Below are positions 1-8,481 of a stretch of DNA of 53,196 bases, one piece after another. This stretch comes from an uncultured Chitinophagaceae bacterium. Lineage in GTDB: Bacteria; Bacteroidota; Bacteroidia; Chitinophagales; Chitinophagaceae. A program made the translations under genes and the position numbers. The notes under the pieces were generated by a model, which saw only the letters and a program-made list of their open reading frames with translations, had not been told where the DNA came from and made no database searches. Every line of letters begins with the position of its first letter. The stretch's first letter is position 1. The stretch is from positions 1-53,196 of the forward strand of contig CALLZY010000061.1 in NCBI GenBank assembly GCA_937858715.1. Direction: 5' to 3'.

Positions 1-1652
1 GGGTCATCGGGCATATCGTTTTCTTCGTTCCACAAAGGATATTTGATTTTCTCTGTCAGGTTTCGGGTAGTGTTGCCATCCCAGGCAAAGTAGTTCCTGG
101 CCTTGCTATCGTACCACATAATATATTTACCAGTAGGAGAAATATACTGCGGGGTGATTACACCAATCATATCTTTCTTCACTAACTTCCTGCTGCCGTC
201 ATTAACATTAATGGCATAAATATCTTTCTTAGTGTTGCCTGTCCACTGGCTTTCTATCCTGTTCCCAACATCTGTAACCCCTACAAACTGGTCGCCATCG
301 CCTTCATTGGTTTGAAGTACATTGGGCAGTTCAACACTGGCTAACTGCCTTAACTCCTGCTTATCCAAATGATACACGGCTAAATAGTTCTTCTGCAGTT
401 CCCGTTGCAGGTTAAACAACTGCTGTGTTTGTAAGTAATCATCTTTGTAATGCCACACATCAAGTTTTACCAGGTCCATTTCCACCAGTGTGGTGTCTTT
501 AGGTGGCTGAACAGGCGCAGTACCAAAGAATAAACGGTTACCGCTCTTGCTGAAATTCAGGTTACCGTATTCGCTTACGGTCATTCCCAGTTTCATGCCG
601 ACAGCATTTTTGTCAACAAGTAAACCGGCGCTGTCCATACCGGTTTTATAATACCAAAGCTTATAAAACTTCTGAAGTTCCTTGGGTTTAGCATCCCTTT
701 CAGCGAGATAAGCTAATTGTGAGCCGTCTTCCGAGAAAACAAAATTTTTGAACTCATTGCCGCCACTGCTTAGTACTGTTGTCTTAGCTTCTTTCAAATC
801 ATACAGCGTTACACTTACTTTGCTGAGTGAATCCTTTGGATTTTTCCCTTGCTCTATAACCAATTTGCCCCCTTTCTTGCTGAAATAATATTCCAGCACA
901 TTGCTAAAGGTTTTCTCCTGACCGTTTTCAAGGTTGCGGAGTACTAAATCAGTTCCTGCATCGGTTGCTGATGTGGATGGGTCATCGCCTTCAGCATCAG
1001 CGGGGTCAATGGCAAATAGTGAATCGTCAGATTCTTCTGCTATCACATCCTCATCTTTATGTTTCTTCTTTTTCTTTACCGGCGCTGATTGAATAACCTG
1101 TTGCAGGGAATCTATCACTTTAGTCAGGCTGTCAGCTATTTTCTTATCGGCAGATTCTGGTTTCTTTTTATCCGTATCTTTTTTCTCAACTGATTTTTCA
1201 AGCTGATATGCCACCCAGCCAGCTTCTTTCTCGGGAGTTTTATAACCCTTCACCCTTGCCACTTTCCACACACTGTCTTTACCAAGTTCAACAATGGCAA
1301 ATGAATCTTTCGGCATTTCATCCGGCTTCTTTTTCTTGATTTTCGCATCCCTTGTATCTTTAAACAACGGCTTAATCCTGAAAATAGCAAAGCGGCTGTC
1401 ATCAGTGATCACTGCATTATATCCCCTCGACACAGTTTTTTTATACTTCGCATCGGATGACTGAATAACCAGTTCATTGTCGCCTTCCTGGGGGTCAATT
1501 GTATAAACCACCCATTTGCCATCATTACTGATCATCCTTTCGCCAATTCGCTGCCAGCCGTCATAAACAGTATGGTCAAGCGGCTTTTTTTGGGCATTTA
1601 AAACCAATCCTGAAAAAATCAAACAGATAGTGAGGTAAAATCTAAATCTCAT
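1..1652 (-). CDS. S9 family prolyl oligopeptidase-like peptidase, N-terminal part (partial)
   Basis: The minus-strand frame opens at an ATG (1652-1650) and stays open to the window edge, so about 550 residues are visible and the 3' end is missing. Residues 1-20 look like a signal peptide ending LNAQ. The body resembles the repeated WD40/TolB-like propeller of S9 serine peptidases, with phrases such as ISNDGKWVVY, FSEDGSQLAYLAERD and ISPTGKYIMWYDS. The alpha/beta-hydrolase domain with its Ser-Asp-His triad lies beyond the window and cannot be checked. A lysine-, aspartate- and serine-rich insertion occupies roughly residues 160-235. It was found by translating the sequence directly. The family call rests on the propeller only, so another periplasmic propeller protein is possible. 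Confidence 0.75.
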   Translation of the reverse strand, partial: MRFRFYLTICLIFSGLVLNAQKKPLDHTVYDGWQRIGERMISNDGKWVVYTIDPQEGDNELVIQSSDAKYKKTVSRGYNAVITDDSRFAIFRIKPLFKDTRDAKIKKKKPDEMPKDSFAIVELGKDSVWKVARVKGYKTPEKEAGWVAYQLEKSVEKKDTDKKKPESADKKIADSLTKVIDSLQQVIQSAPVKKKKKHKDEDVIAEESDDSLFAIDPADAEGDDPSTSATDAGTDLVLRNLENGQEKTFSNVLEYYFSKKGGKLVIEQGKNPKDSLSKVSVTLYDLKEAKTTVLSSGGNEFKNFVFSEDGSQLAYLAERDAKPKELQKFYKLWYYKTGMDSAGLLVDKNAVGMKLGMTVSEYGNLNFSKSGNRLFFGTAPVQPPKDTTLVEMDLVKLDVWHYKDDYLQTQQLFNLQRELQKNYLAVYHLDKQELRQLASVELPNVLQTNEGDGDQFVGVTDVGNRIESQWTGNTKKDIYAINVNDGSRKLVKKDMIGVITPQYISPTGKYIMWYDSKARNYFAWDGNTTRNLTEKIKYPLWNEENDMPDD

Positions 1653-1728
1653 ATAATAAAATTAAAATCTGCAATATCTTCAAACAATTCACTGAAATGA
1701 TTGTTGTTTTGTATCACGAATATACTTT

Positions 1729-4170
1729 ATGAAGCAGTTTGTTTTATTATTTATTGTCAACGGTTTGTTTACCGTTTCAATGGCGCAGAAATCCGGCTCT
1801 GTTACAGGTACTGTCATTAACAAAAACCTGCTATCGCCATTGCCCTCTGTCTCAGTTGAAATTGCAGGAACAGGTATGGGAACAAAGACCGATTCCAGCG
1901 GAAAATTCCGCCTTACAGGCCTATTGCCCAAGACCTATAACATAAGCTTTTCTTCAGTAGGTTATCAACCGCAAACACTATACAATATTGTTATTACCGC
2001 CGGTAACGAAATAAACCTGGAAGTTCAACTGGAACCAGAAATTAAAAAACTTGAAGACGTGGTGGTACGTAGTAACCGCCGTACTGCCGTAGCTGCCAGT
2101 CTAGAAACACCCTTAAGTGTGCAGCGGCTGACGACAGAAGAAATCCGCAGTAATCCGGGTGGAAATTTTGATATTTCAAGAGTGGTGCAGGCTTTGCCCG
2201 GCGTGGGAGGTACTGCAGGTAGTGTGGGCGGATACCGGAATGATATAATCATCCGCGGCGGTGCACCGAATGAAAACGTATATTACCTGGACGGCATTGA
2301 AATTCCAGTAATCAACCATTTTGCAACACAGGGCAGCGCCGGTGGGCCAACAGGCATATTGAATGTAAGTTTCCTGGAAGATGTAAAACTGAGTTCTTCA
2401 GCATTTGATGCCCGGTATGACAATGCACTTTCTTCGGTATTTCAGTTCAGACAGCGTACTGGCAACCCAAATAAACTGCAGGGCAATGTACGGTTAAGCG
2501 GAACTGAACTGGCCGGAACAATTGAAGGTCCGCTATCCAAAAACACCACTTTTCTTGCCTCCGCAAGAAGGTCATACCTGCAGTTTCTGTTCAAAGCACT
2601 CGACCTGCCCATAAGACCCAACTACTGGGATTTTCAATACAAAATCAATCACCGGATTGACAAGAAAACAACGCTTACATTTATAGGAGTTGGCGCCATT
2701 GATGATTTTGGCTTTGGCAAACCCCGTGAGGCTTCGCCTGAAAAATTATACATCCTCGATGCCACACCTTCTATCGAGCAGTGGAATTATACAATTGGGA
2801 CCAGTATCAGGAGGCAGTTGAATAATGGCTATTGGAATCTGTCACTCAGCCGTAATATGTTTGACAACGGCATTGAAAAATTTGATGATAATGATGAAGG
2901 AAACGAGTTGAAAAGACGTACTGGCATTTTCTCACAGGAAATCGAAAACAAACTTCGCTTTGATGTAAATAAAACAATCAACGGATGGAAACTTTCCTAT
3001 GGAGCCGCAGTACAGTATGTAAAAAGCAAAAACGACATTTATAACCGGCTTCGCAAGCAACTGACCGATCAGTTCGGCAATATCATTCAGCCCGAGATAG
3101 CTTTGAAATACAAATCCAATATTGATTTCTGGAAAATGGGGGCCTTTGCACAGGTTAGCAAACGCTACTTTGACAACAGGTTGAGTGTAAGCGGAGGCCT
3201 TCGCAGCGATATTAATTCCTTTACAGATGAAGGAATGAATCCCCTGACAACTGTTTCACCCCGTATTAGTTTTTCCTATGTACTTGCCGACAAGTGGACA
3301 TTGAATGCTTCTGCCGGAACATACTACAAAACGCCTGCTTATACCATTCTAAGTTTCAGAAATAACAGCGGAACCCTTGTAAACAGGGATGCAGAATATA
3401 CCCGCAGCACACACTACGTTATAGGCACAGAGTTTTTGCCTTCTCCGGCAACAAGGTTTACATTGGAAGCTTTCTACAAACATTACAGTCATGTACCCGT
3501 TTCTGTAAAAGATGGCATTTCGCTTGCCAATATGGGCGGAGACTTTAATGTGGTGGGAAATGAAGATCTGGTAACAACAGGAGAAGGTAACAGTTATGGC
3601 TTTGAATTTTTTGCCCAGCAAAAACTCACAAAGCGATTCTTTGGAACTTTTTCTTATACCTATTTCATCAGCAAATTCAGTGGAGCCAACGGCAAAGATA
3701 TTGCCAGTGCCTGGGATAACAGGCATCTTCTATCGTTTATCATGGGTTATAAACTCAACCGAAACTGGGAACTGGGACTGAAATTCCGTTACCAGGGTGG
3801 CGCACCTTATACGCCTTTTGATATGACGGCCTCTCAGTTAAATTATCTCACTTATGGCAGCGGCATTCTTAATTATTCTAAACTGAATACAGAAAGGCTG
3901 GCATCTTTCCATGCTGCTGATTTGCGCATTGATAAAAAATGGAATTTCAAGAAAATGTCGCTTGACCTGTTTCTTGATGTAAGTAATTTTTATGGGGCAA
4001 AGAGTCCGGCGTTCCCGCAATACACATTTAGGAGAAATGCAGATAATACAGCCTTTGTAACAACTGACGGGCAGCCGGTTCAGCAAAATGGGTCTAACGC
4101 TATTCCTTTTATTCTTGCAAATGATGACGGAACTGTGATACCGACAATTGGGTTTATTATTGAGTTTTAA
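1729..4170 (+). CDS. TonB-dependent receptor with N-terminal carboxypeptidase-regulatory-like domain
   Basis: This is an outer-membrane, TonB-driven uptake channel of 813 residues. A signal peptide (about 1-19, ending SMAQ) is followed by a CarboxypepD_reg-like beta domain (about 24-105). The plug domain is recognisable from RSNPGGNFDISRVVQALPGV and the IIIRGG and YYLDGIEIP blocks (about 125-195). A long beta-barrel follows and ends in an aromatic-rich strand (GFIIEF). No SusD partner is adjacent, so it is a stand-alone receptor rather than a SusCD pair, and its substrate is unknown. It is divergent from the S9 peptidase gene (76 bp apart). Its stop overlaps the end of the convergent methyltransferase gene by 14 bp. 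Confidence 0.93.
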   Translation: MKQFVLLFIVNGLFTVSMAQKSGSVTGTVINKNLLSPLPSVSVEIAGTGMGTKTDSSGKFRLTGLLPKTYNISFSSVGYQPQTLYNIVITAGNEINLEVQLEPEIKKLEDVVVRSNRRTAVAASLETPLSVQRLTTEEIRSNPGGNFDISRVVQALPGVGGTAGSVGGYRNDIIIRGGAPNENVYYLDGIEIPVINHFATQGSAGGPTGILNVSFLEDVKLSSSAFDARYDNALSSVFQFRQRTGNPNKLQGNVRLSGTELAGTIEGPLSKNTTFLASARRSYLQFLFKALDLPIRPNYWDFQYKINHRIDKKTTLTFIGVGAIDDFGFGKPREASPEKLYILDATPSIEQWNYTIGTSIRRQLNNGYWNLSLSRNMFDNGIEKFDDNDEGNELKRRTGIFSQEIENKLRFDVNKTINGWKLSYGAAVQYVKSKNDIYNRLRKQLTDQFGNIIQPEIALKYKSNIDFWKMGAFAQVSKRYFDNRLSVSGGLRSDINSFTDEGMNPLTTVSPRISFSYVLADKWTLNASAGTYYKTPAYTILSFRNNSGTLVNRDAEYTRSTHYVIGTEFLPSPATRFTLEAFYKHYSHVPVSVKDGISLANMGGDFNVVGNEDLVTTGEGNSYGFEFFAQQKLTKRFFGTFSYTYFISKFSGANGKDIASAWDNRHLLSFIMGYKLNRNWELGLKFRYQGGAPYTPFDMTASQLNYLTYGSGILNYSKLNTERLASFHAADLRIDKKWNFKKMSLDLFLDVSNFYGAKSPAFPQYTFRRNADNTAFVTTDGQPVQQNGSNAIPFILANDDGTVIPTIGFIIEF

Positions 4171-5014
4171 CTCCTGTAATCAATCCGTATTGCCATAATC
4201 CCTGTTTCAATCCTTTATATTGAAATTTGCAGGCAGCAATATTCATTTTCTGCATCTCAGTGGCAGGTTTGGAAAAGTTTATTTTCTTCCACAACAGGTA
4301 TAAACTGGCAAGAAAATAAAAACGGTACAGCCTGCGGCTGGAATGTGATGCTTCGTTCGAAATATCTCTGTACGCAATGTCCGAAAAGCCTGTCTCTTTC
4401 ATATAAGCCGCAAACCTTTCAGGTGTTTCGAGATAGTTTACCTGCCAGCCATCAAGCCAGTTCCTGATAACAGGATTATCATTGTGCTCAAACAAAGAAA
4501 CAAAACCGTCAGCCACAACTAATCTTCCTCCGGGTTTTAGCAGCCGGTAAGCCTCTTTAATAAAACTATCTTTACTCTCAGCATAGCAAATGCTTTCACA
4601 GCCCCACACCACATCAAAACTGGCATCAGGAAATGTGGTAAGGCAATAATCCATCACTTCAAAATTTACCTTATGCAATAGTTTTTTCTCTGCTGCATTT
4701 TTGTTGGCCTGTTGTACCTGCCTTTCGCTTAGAGTAATACCTGTAACAGTGCAACCGGTTTTATCTGCTAAGAAAATGCTGCTGCCCCCAACCCCGCATC
4801 CGGCATCAAGAACCTTATCTCCTGCTTTAATTGATGCAGTTTCCATCATCACTTCATTCATCCGCAATAAAGACTCCGGAAAAGATTTCACCTTTTTATC
4901 CCAATAGCCGTAATGAATGGCAAGGCTGTTGTTCAGGTCCCATGAATCCTTGTAAGCATTTTCTGTATCCCTGTAGTAATCAATTATCCTCTTGTGATAT
5001 TCCTTCTGTTGCAT
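4157..5014 (-). CDS. SAM-dependent methyltransferase
   Basis: The 285-residue cytoplasmic protein has a class I methyltransferase fold. Motif I is VLDAGCGVGGSS (about residues 68-79), which binds S-adenosylmethionine. It is followed by the acidic loop VTGITLS, the VVWGCESICY strand and the LLKPGGRLVVADGF post-motif. The N-terminal pattern (YYRDTENAYKDSWDLN...IHYGYWD) is typical of the group containing tocopherol-type, sarcosine/dimethylglycine and cyclopropane-synthase-like methyltransferases. The methylated substrate cannot be deduced. The start codon lies inside the end of the upstream EamA gene (35-bp overlap), suggesting translational coupling. The 3' end overlaps the convergent TonB-dependent receptor. 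Confidence 0.9.
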   Translation of the reverse strand: MQQKEYHKRIIDYYRDTENAYKDSWDLNNSLAIHYGYWDKKVKSFPESLLRMNEVMMETASIKAGDKVLDAGCGVGGSSIFLADKTGCTVTGITLSERQVQQANKNAAEKKLLHKVNFEVMDYCLTTFPDASFDVVWGCESICYAESKDSFIKEAYRLLKPGGRLVVADGFVSLFEHNDNPVIRNWLDGWQVNYLETPERFAAYMKETGFSDIAYRDISNEASHSSRRLYRFYFLASLYLLWKKINFSKPATEMQKMNIAACKFQYKGLKQGLWQYGLITGVKTQ

Positions 5015-5894
5015 TTGCCGTAAGTTTTCGCTCCACTTTTAGCAGTAAAAATAAATGAATCAGCAATGCGATCGCAATAACAACAAACCCAAGATAAAAT
5101 TCATTGCTCAGGTATTTGTTTTCTTTATACACCATAAAGGCAAGCAGTATCCCGTAAACAGGCTCAAGATTATAAGTAAGGCTGACGGTAAATGCCGATA
5201 ACCTTTTTAATGCACTTGCCGACAAGTGAAAAGCCCAGACTGAACATATCCATGCCAGCACAAATAGCCAGCCCAGGTTCTCCCATCCGGGCAAAAAGTT
5301 TTTCGATGGGAACTGGTACAAATACAAAGGCATCAGTAATGACAAAGTAATAAACCCACCGGTTTGCTGCCAGGTAAGCATGGTTTCCACATTGATACTT
5401 TTTAAAAATTCCCTGTTATAAATAGGAAACAATGCCGCCAGTATTGCTGATACAATGCCAATTGCTATACCGGTTTTGTATTGTGTGTCGAAATGGAAGA
5501 TTATGTAGATTCCGCTTAATGTAATGAGCCCAAGCAGTAATTCTATCCAGTTCAGTTTCTTTCTAAGAATAAGCGGTTCAAAAATGGCAGTAAAGAAACT
5601 TACTGATGAAAAACAAACCAGGGCAATTGAAACATTTGAATACTTTATGGCCCCGTAAAATGTAACCCAATGCATTGCTGCTATAAAACCAACACCGGAG
5701 ATTTTAAGAATATCCCTAAAAGATATTCTTTGAAGTTTCTCAGTCAGGGAAAACAAAAGCCACATAGATGCGGAAGTGATTAATAACCTGTACCAAACCA
5801 GCAAACCTTCATTCAGTGTAATAAGCCTGCCCAGAATTCCGGTAAACCCCGCAAGGAAAACAGCAATGTGCAGTTGAATGAAAGCTTTTCTCAT
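4980..5894 (-). CDS. EamA/DMT-family transporter
   Basis: This 304-residue integral membrane protein has about ten hydrophobic segments arranged as two EamA repeats (for example LISGVGFIAAMHWVTFYGAIKYSNV in the first half and SASALKRLSAFTVSLTYNLEPVYGILLAF in the second). The second segment carries the PVYG-type signature of drug/metabolite exporters. Substrates of such proteins range from amino acids to nucleotide sugars and cannot be assigned here. The gene is probably co-transcribed with the methyltransferase that overlaps its 3' end. Upstream it abuts the inverted repeat that bounds the GxxExxY gene. Confidence 0.9.
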   Translation of the reverse strand: MRKAFIQLHIAVFLAGFTGILGRLITLNEGLLVWYRLLITSASMWLLFSLTEKLQRISFRDILKISGVGFIAAMHWVTFYGAIKYSNVSIALVCFSSVSFFTAIFEPLILRKKLNWIELLLGLITLSGIYIIFHFDTQYKTGIAIGIVSAILAALFPIYNREFLKSINVETMLTWQQTGGFITLSLLMPLYLYQFPSKNFLPGWENLGWLFVLAWICSVWAFHLSASALKRLSAFTVSLTYNLEPVYGILLAFMVYKENKYLSNEFYLGFVVIAIALLIHLFLLLKVERKLTANATEGISQEDN

Positions 5895-5916
5895 TACTTA
5901 ACAAAGATTTTTGAAA

Positions 5917-5930
5917 CACATAGGACATAG
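5917..5930. repeat. Left arm of 14-bp inverted repeat around the GxxExxY gene
   Basis: CACATAGGACATAG is the exact reverse complement of the sequence at 6392-6405 on the other side of the GxxExxY gene. Further ATAGGA and ATAG copies follow at about 5934-5950, giving an iterated subterminal pattern. Whether this is a terminal inverted repeat of a mobile unit is an inference. Confidence 0.75.
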
Positions 5931-5954
5931 GTGCATAGGACTTCGCATAGTAAT

Positions 5955-6368
5955 CTATAAGTCAGGAAGACCTGAAAAAAACTGATTTACAAAAGTTTTC
6001 TGTCCTTCCTTAAAAATATTTGTACAATGAAAATTAATCAAAATCCCCTTTGGCTTTTCAAGCATTTGCATATAAGAGAGAATTACAGCCTCATGAACCG
6101 GCAATATCCCTTCCTGGGCTTTGAGTTCAACACAAAGAATATCTTCAACTAAAACATCAAGCCTCAATTCCGTGTCTAAATCAATCCCTTTATAGTGTAA
6201 TGGCACCCAAATCTGTTTCTTAAAGGCGATACCCTTTATTTCCAGTTCCCTGCAAAAGCATCTCTCATAAATACTTTCCAGCAGTCCGGGACCCAAAAAT
6301 TTGTGTACCTCAATGGCACAGCCAATAACTTTGTAAGTGAGTTCATCTAAATACTTCTTCGTAATCAT
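5955..6368 (-). CDS. GxxExxY protein (PD-(D/E)XK nuclease-like)
   Basis: The protein is 137 residues, the usual length for the family. The name-giving signature is GPGLLESIYE near residues 26-35. A nuclease-like core follows: RLDVLV supplies the acidic residue and CVELKA supplies the ExK pair (about residues 69-85). The family is common and often multicopy in Bacteroidota, and its biological role is not established. The gene is a single-gene island between the EamA transporter and the glycosyltransferase. It is bounded by perfect 14-bp inverted repeats (5917-5930 and 6392-6405), which suggests it travels as a small unit. Confidence 0.9.
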   Translation of the reverse strand: MITKKYLDELTYKVIGCAIEVHKFLGPGLLESIYERCFCRELEIKGIAFKKQIWVPLHYKGIDLDTELRLDVLVEDILCVELKAQEGILPVHEAVILSYMQMLEKPKGILINFHCTNIFKEGQKTFVNQFFSGLPDL

Positions 6369-6391
6369 TGGCTATGTGATTAACTATATTT

Positions 6392-6405
6392 CTATGTCCT
6401 ATGTG
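6392..6405. repeat. Right arm of 14-bp inverted repeat around the GxxExxY gene
   Basis: CTATGTCCTATGTG is the perfect reverse complement of 5917-5930. A related CTATGTGATT copy sits at about 6372-6381, between the start codon and the arm. The unit from arm to arm is 489 bp. Confidence 0.75.
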
Positions 6406-6414
6406 GTAAATGCG

Positions 6415-7155
6415 TTAGCGTTTGACCCTTTTATGATAGTCAGTAAACAAACTATACCAGCGAAGTTTAAGTACACCAAGGATTCCTTCTTTTATAATTC
6501 CCTTATTCATTTTTGAGGTGCCATAAGTCCTGTCCTGGAAAATGATGGGTACTTCTTTTATTTTGAAACCAAGTTTCCAGGCGGCAAACTTCATTTCAAT
6601 CTGGAAAGCATAGCCAACAAAATGAATCTGGTCGAGGTTAATAGCATCAAGCACTTCCTTTTTGTAACATACAAATCCGGCTGTGGTGTCTTTAACCGGC
6701 ATCCAGGTAATAATTCTTGTATAGAGTGAAGCACCTTTCGATAATGTAATACGGTTGGCCGGCCAGTTTACCACACCACCTCCTTTCACATACCTTGAGC
6801 CAATCGCAACATCAGCACCCTTGTTTTTGCAGGCATCGTATAGCCTTACCAGGTCGTTGGGGTTGTGAGAGAAATCGGCATCCATTTCAAAAATAAACTG
6901 ATAGTCTCTTTCAATCGCCCAGCGAAAACCATGAATGTATGCAGTGCCCAGCCCCAGTTTTCCTCTTCTCTCCTCAATAAAAAGCAGACCGTCAAATTTT
7001 TGCTGCAGGTCTTTTACAATTTGCGCCGTCCCGTCAGGAGAGCCATCATCAATTACCAGTACATGAAAGCCCTCATTCATATTGAACACGGCGTGAAGAA
7101 TATTCGAAATATTCTCCTTTTCATTATAAGTAGGTATGATGACTAACTTCTCCAT
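6415..7155 (-). CDS. Polyprenol monophosphomannose synthase-like glycosyltransferase (GT2)
   Basis: This 246-residue enzyme has a GT-A fold. It opens with LVIIPTYNEKENI, then IDDGSPDGTA, and the metal-binding EMDADFSHNP (DxD-type, about residues 91-100), followed by IGSRYVKGGGV. These are the landmarks of dolichol/polyprenol-phosphate mannosyltransferases, which make polyprenyl-phosphate-mannose at the inner face of the membrane for later use in glycosylation. No C-terminal membrane domain is present, matching the short bacterial form. The sugar could be mannose or another hexose. It sits alone between the GxxExxY unit and the exonuclease gene. Confidence 0.88.
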   Translation of the reverse strand: MEKLVIIPTYNEKENISNILHAVFNMNEGFHVLVIDDGSPDGTAQIVKDLQQKFDGLLFIEERRGKLGLGTAYIHGFRWAIERDYQFIFEMDADFSHNPNDLVRLYDACKNKGADVAIGSRYVKGGGVVNWPANRITLSKGASLYTRIITWMPVKDTTAGFVCYKKEVLDAINLDQIHFVGYAFQIEMKFAAWKLGFKIKEVPIIFQDRTYGTSKMNKGIIKEGILGVLKLRWYSLFTDYHKRVKR

Positions 7156-7217
7156 TTATTGAACCGAATTTACAAAAATCGTCATTGAGATTATTCTTCC
7201 TTAGCCGTAAATGAATA

Positions 7218-7985
7218 TTATCCTTTTTTTAGCATTGTCCTGGTGTATATCTCGGTAAGTTTCTGCTTGGTATGCTGTGGAAAATCACCCTTCATCATCC
7301 AGTCGTAATATTGAGGCTCTGCCTTCAACACATCTGCAACCGGACGTCCCTTATGCTTACCAAAATTGAAAACCTCAACGCCATTTTCAAGAACAAACCT
7401 TCTGGCAAAATCCACGACCTGATCCTCACCAATTACCTTCAGTATCGAGTCAACATTATTTCCCAATTCAGGATATTGTTCAATCTGTGCTTCGAGAATT
7501 TCATAGGTGGCAGTTGCATCGGCTTCGGCACTATGAGCATCATCAAGAGTTTTTCCGCAATAGAACTTATAAGCAGCACTAAGAGTCCGGGGCTCCATTT
7601 TATGATAAATAGTCTGAACATCAAGCAGCTTACGGTTTTTCATATCAAAATCTACCTGTGCCCTTAAAAACTCCTCCATCAGCAATGGAATGTCAAACCG
7701 GTTTGAATTATACCCGGCAAAATCACATCCGTCCAGCATTTGCTTCAGTTCATGCGCCACTTGTTTAAATGTTGGCGCATCTTTTACCATTTCATCAGTA
7801 ATGCCATGTACATCGCTGGCCCCTTTAGGAATAGGAATTTCAGGATTTATCAGCCTGCGTTTAACACTTTTGGTTCCATCAGTAAGGATTTTAACAATGG
7901 CTATCTCCACAATTCTGTCTAATCCGGGATTGACACCGGTGGTTTCAAGATCAATAAATGCCAGAGGTTTTTTAAGTTGAATCAT
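7218..7985 (-). CDS. DnaQ-like 3'-5' exonuclease (DEDDh)
   Basis: The protein is 255 residues. Exo I is FIDLETTG (about residues 10-17, the Asp and Glu of DEDDh), followed by the HGITDEMV segment. Exo II includes GYNSNRFDIPLL, and Exo III is HSAEADATATYEIL with the catalytic His and Asp. The C-terminal 60 residues (FNFGKHKGRPVADVL...YYDWMMKGDF) resemble the small DUF3820-type domain frequently fused to these exonucleases. Likely roles are DNA proofreading or repair, or RNA 3' trimming. Nothing in the neighbourhood narrows this down. Confidence 0.9.
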   Translation of the reverse strand: MIQLKKPLAFIDLETTGVNPGLDRIVEIAIVKILTDGTKSVKRRLINPEIPIPKGASDVHGITDEMVKDAPTFKQVAHELKQMLDGCDFAGYNSNRFDIPLLMEEFLRAQVDFDMKNRKLLDVQTIYHKMEPRTLSAAYKFYCGKTLDDAHSAEADATATYEILEAQIEQYPELGNNVDSILKVIGEDQVVDFARRFVLENGVEVFNFGKHKGRPVADVLKAEPQYYDWMMKGDFPQHTKQKLTEIYTRTMLKKG

Positions 7986-8171
7986 TTTTAGGTTTTCTTT
8001 ATAACTTATTGAAAAGTGCGGTAAAGTTAGTGGATTAATCAGTATTCAGAAATCATATTAACTAATTGATTTTATTCATACTAGAATGAAATCAGCATTT
8101 AGAAAACGTTTTATTACTAAGAAATTTCCCTTGTCCTAACGAATGTTGGTCTGATAAATGTGGGTTATCAG

Positions 8172-8201
8172 TTGCATTCCTCATACCGAACTATACCTTT
8201 G
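8172..8201 (+). promoter_or_regulatory. Predicted Bacteroidota promoter for the 40-residue lipoprotein gene
   Basis: TTG at 8172-8174 is followed, after exactly 19 bp, by TACCTTTG at 8194-8201. This matches the Bacteroidota -33/-7 arrangement (TTTG, 19-21 bp, TAnnTTTG). It implies a 5' leader of about 50 nt before the ATG at 8258. The rest of the stretch 7986-8171 holds no gene or structure I can support. Confidence 0.55.
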
Positions 8202-8257
8202 TCATGCCGCAATAGCAATAATCGGCACATTAATACGTTAATCCAAAAAATATCACA

Positions 8258-8380
8258 ATGAAAAACAGATTATTTATAGCCGCATTGATCCTTACACTGG
8301 TTTCTATTTTTGCATCTTGCACATCACAGAAATATGGTTGTCCCGGTGTTCAGCAGGCTAGTGCCCGTTTCAGAGCCTGA
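8258..8380 (+). CDS. Small lipoprotein (40 residues), unknown function
   Basis: This short ORF reads MKNRLFIAALILTLVSIFAS followed by CTSQKYGCPGVQQASARFRA. The first part is a lipoprotein signal peptide: a basic start, a hydrophobic core, and a Cys at residue 21. The mature peptide would therefore be a lipid-anchored tail of only about 20 residues containing KYGCPG. Tiny lipoproteins with a YGCP motif are a recurring type in Bacteroidota as far as I recall, and no function is known to me. Support comes from its own well-formed promoter (8172-8201), a correct signal peptide and a clean stop. The his promoter begins only 8 bp after its stop codon. Confidence 0.6.
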   Translation: MKNRLFIAALILTLVSIFASCTSQKYGCPGVQQASARFRA

Positions 8381-8388
8381 TTTCAAAG

Positions 8389-8418
8389 TTGCCTGTATTC
8401 TATTTTCCCTTATTTTTG
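8389..8418 (+). promoter_or_regulatory. Predicted his operon promoter
   Basis: TTG (8389-8391), a 19-bp spacer and TATTTTTG (8411-8418) fit the Bacteroidota sigma-factor consensus. The leader-peptide ATG begins only 7 nt after the -7 element, so the transcript would start at or within a few bases of that ATG and be nearly leaderless. Confidence 0.6.
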
Positions 8419-8424
8419 CACCCA

Positions 8425-8481
8425 ATGATAAGAAACTTACATACTCATCATCATTTCTTGCTCTGCCAGGGTAGGCCGTGA
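8425..8481 (+). CDS. hisL: Histidine operon leader peptide
   Basis: An 18-codon ORF encodes MIRNLHTHHHFLLCQGRP, with four His codons in a five-codon window (8440-8454). It is followed by an intrinsic terminator (8503-8529) and then hisG. This is the layout of a ribosome-mediated attenuator. If charged tRNA-His is scarce, the ribosome stalls on CAT codons. If it is plentiful, the ribosome reaches the TGA at 8479 and covers the last codons. Those last codons (8469-8477) are the very bases that can pair with the terminator's 5' arm. The gene symbol is used by analogy with enterobacterial hisL, and no sequence homology is implied. Confidence 0.8.
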   Translation: MIRNLHTHHHFLLCQGRP

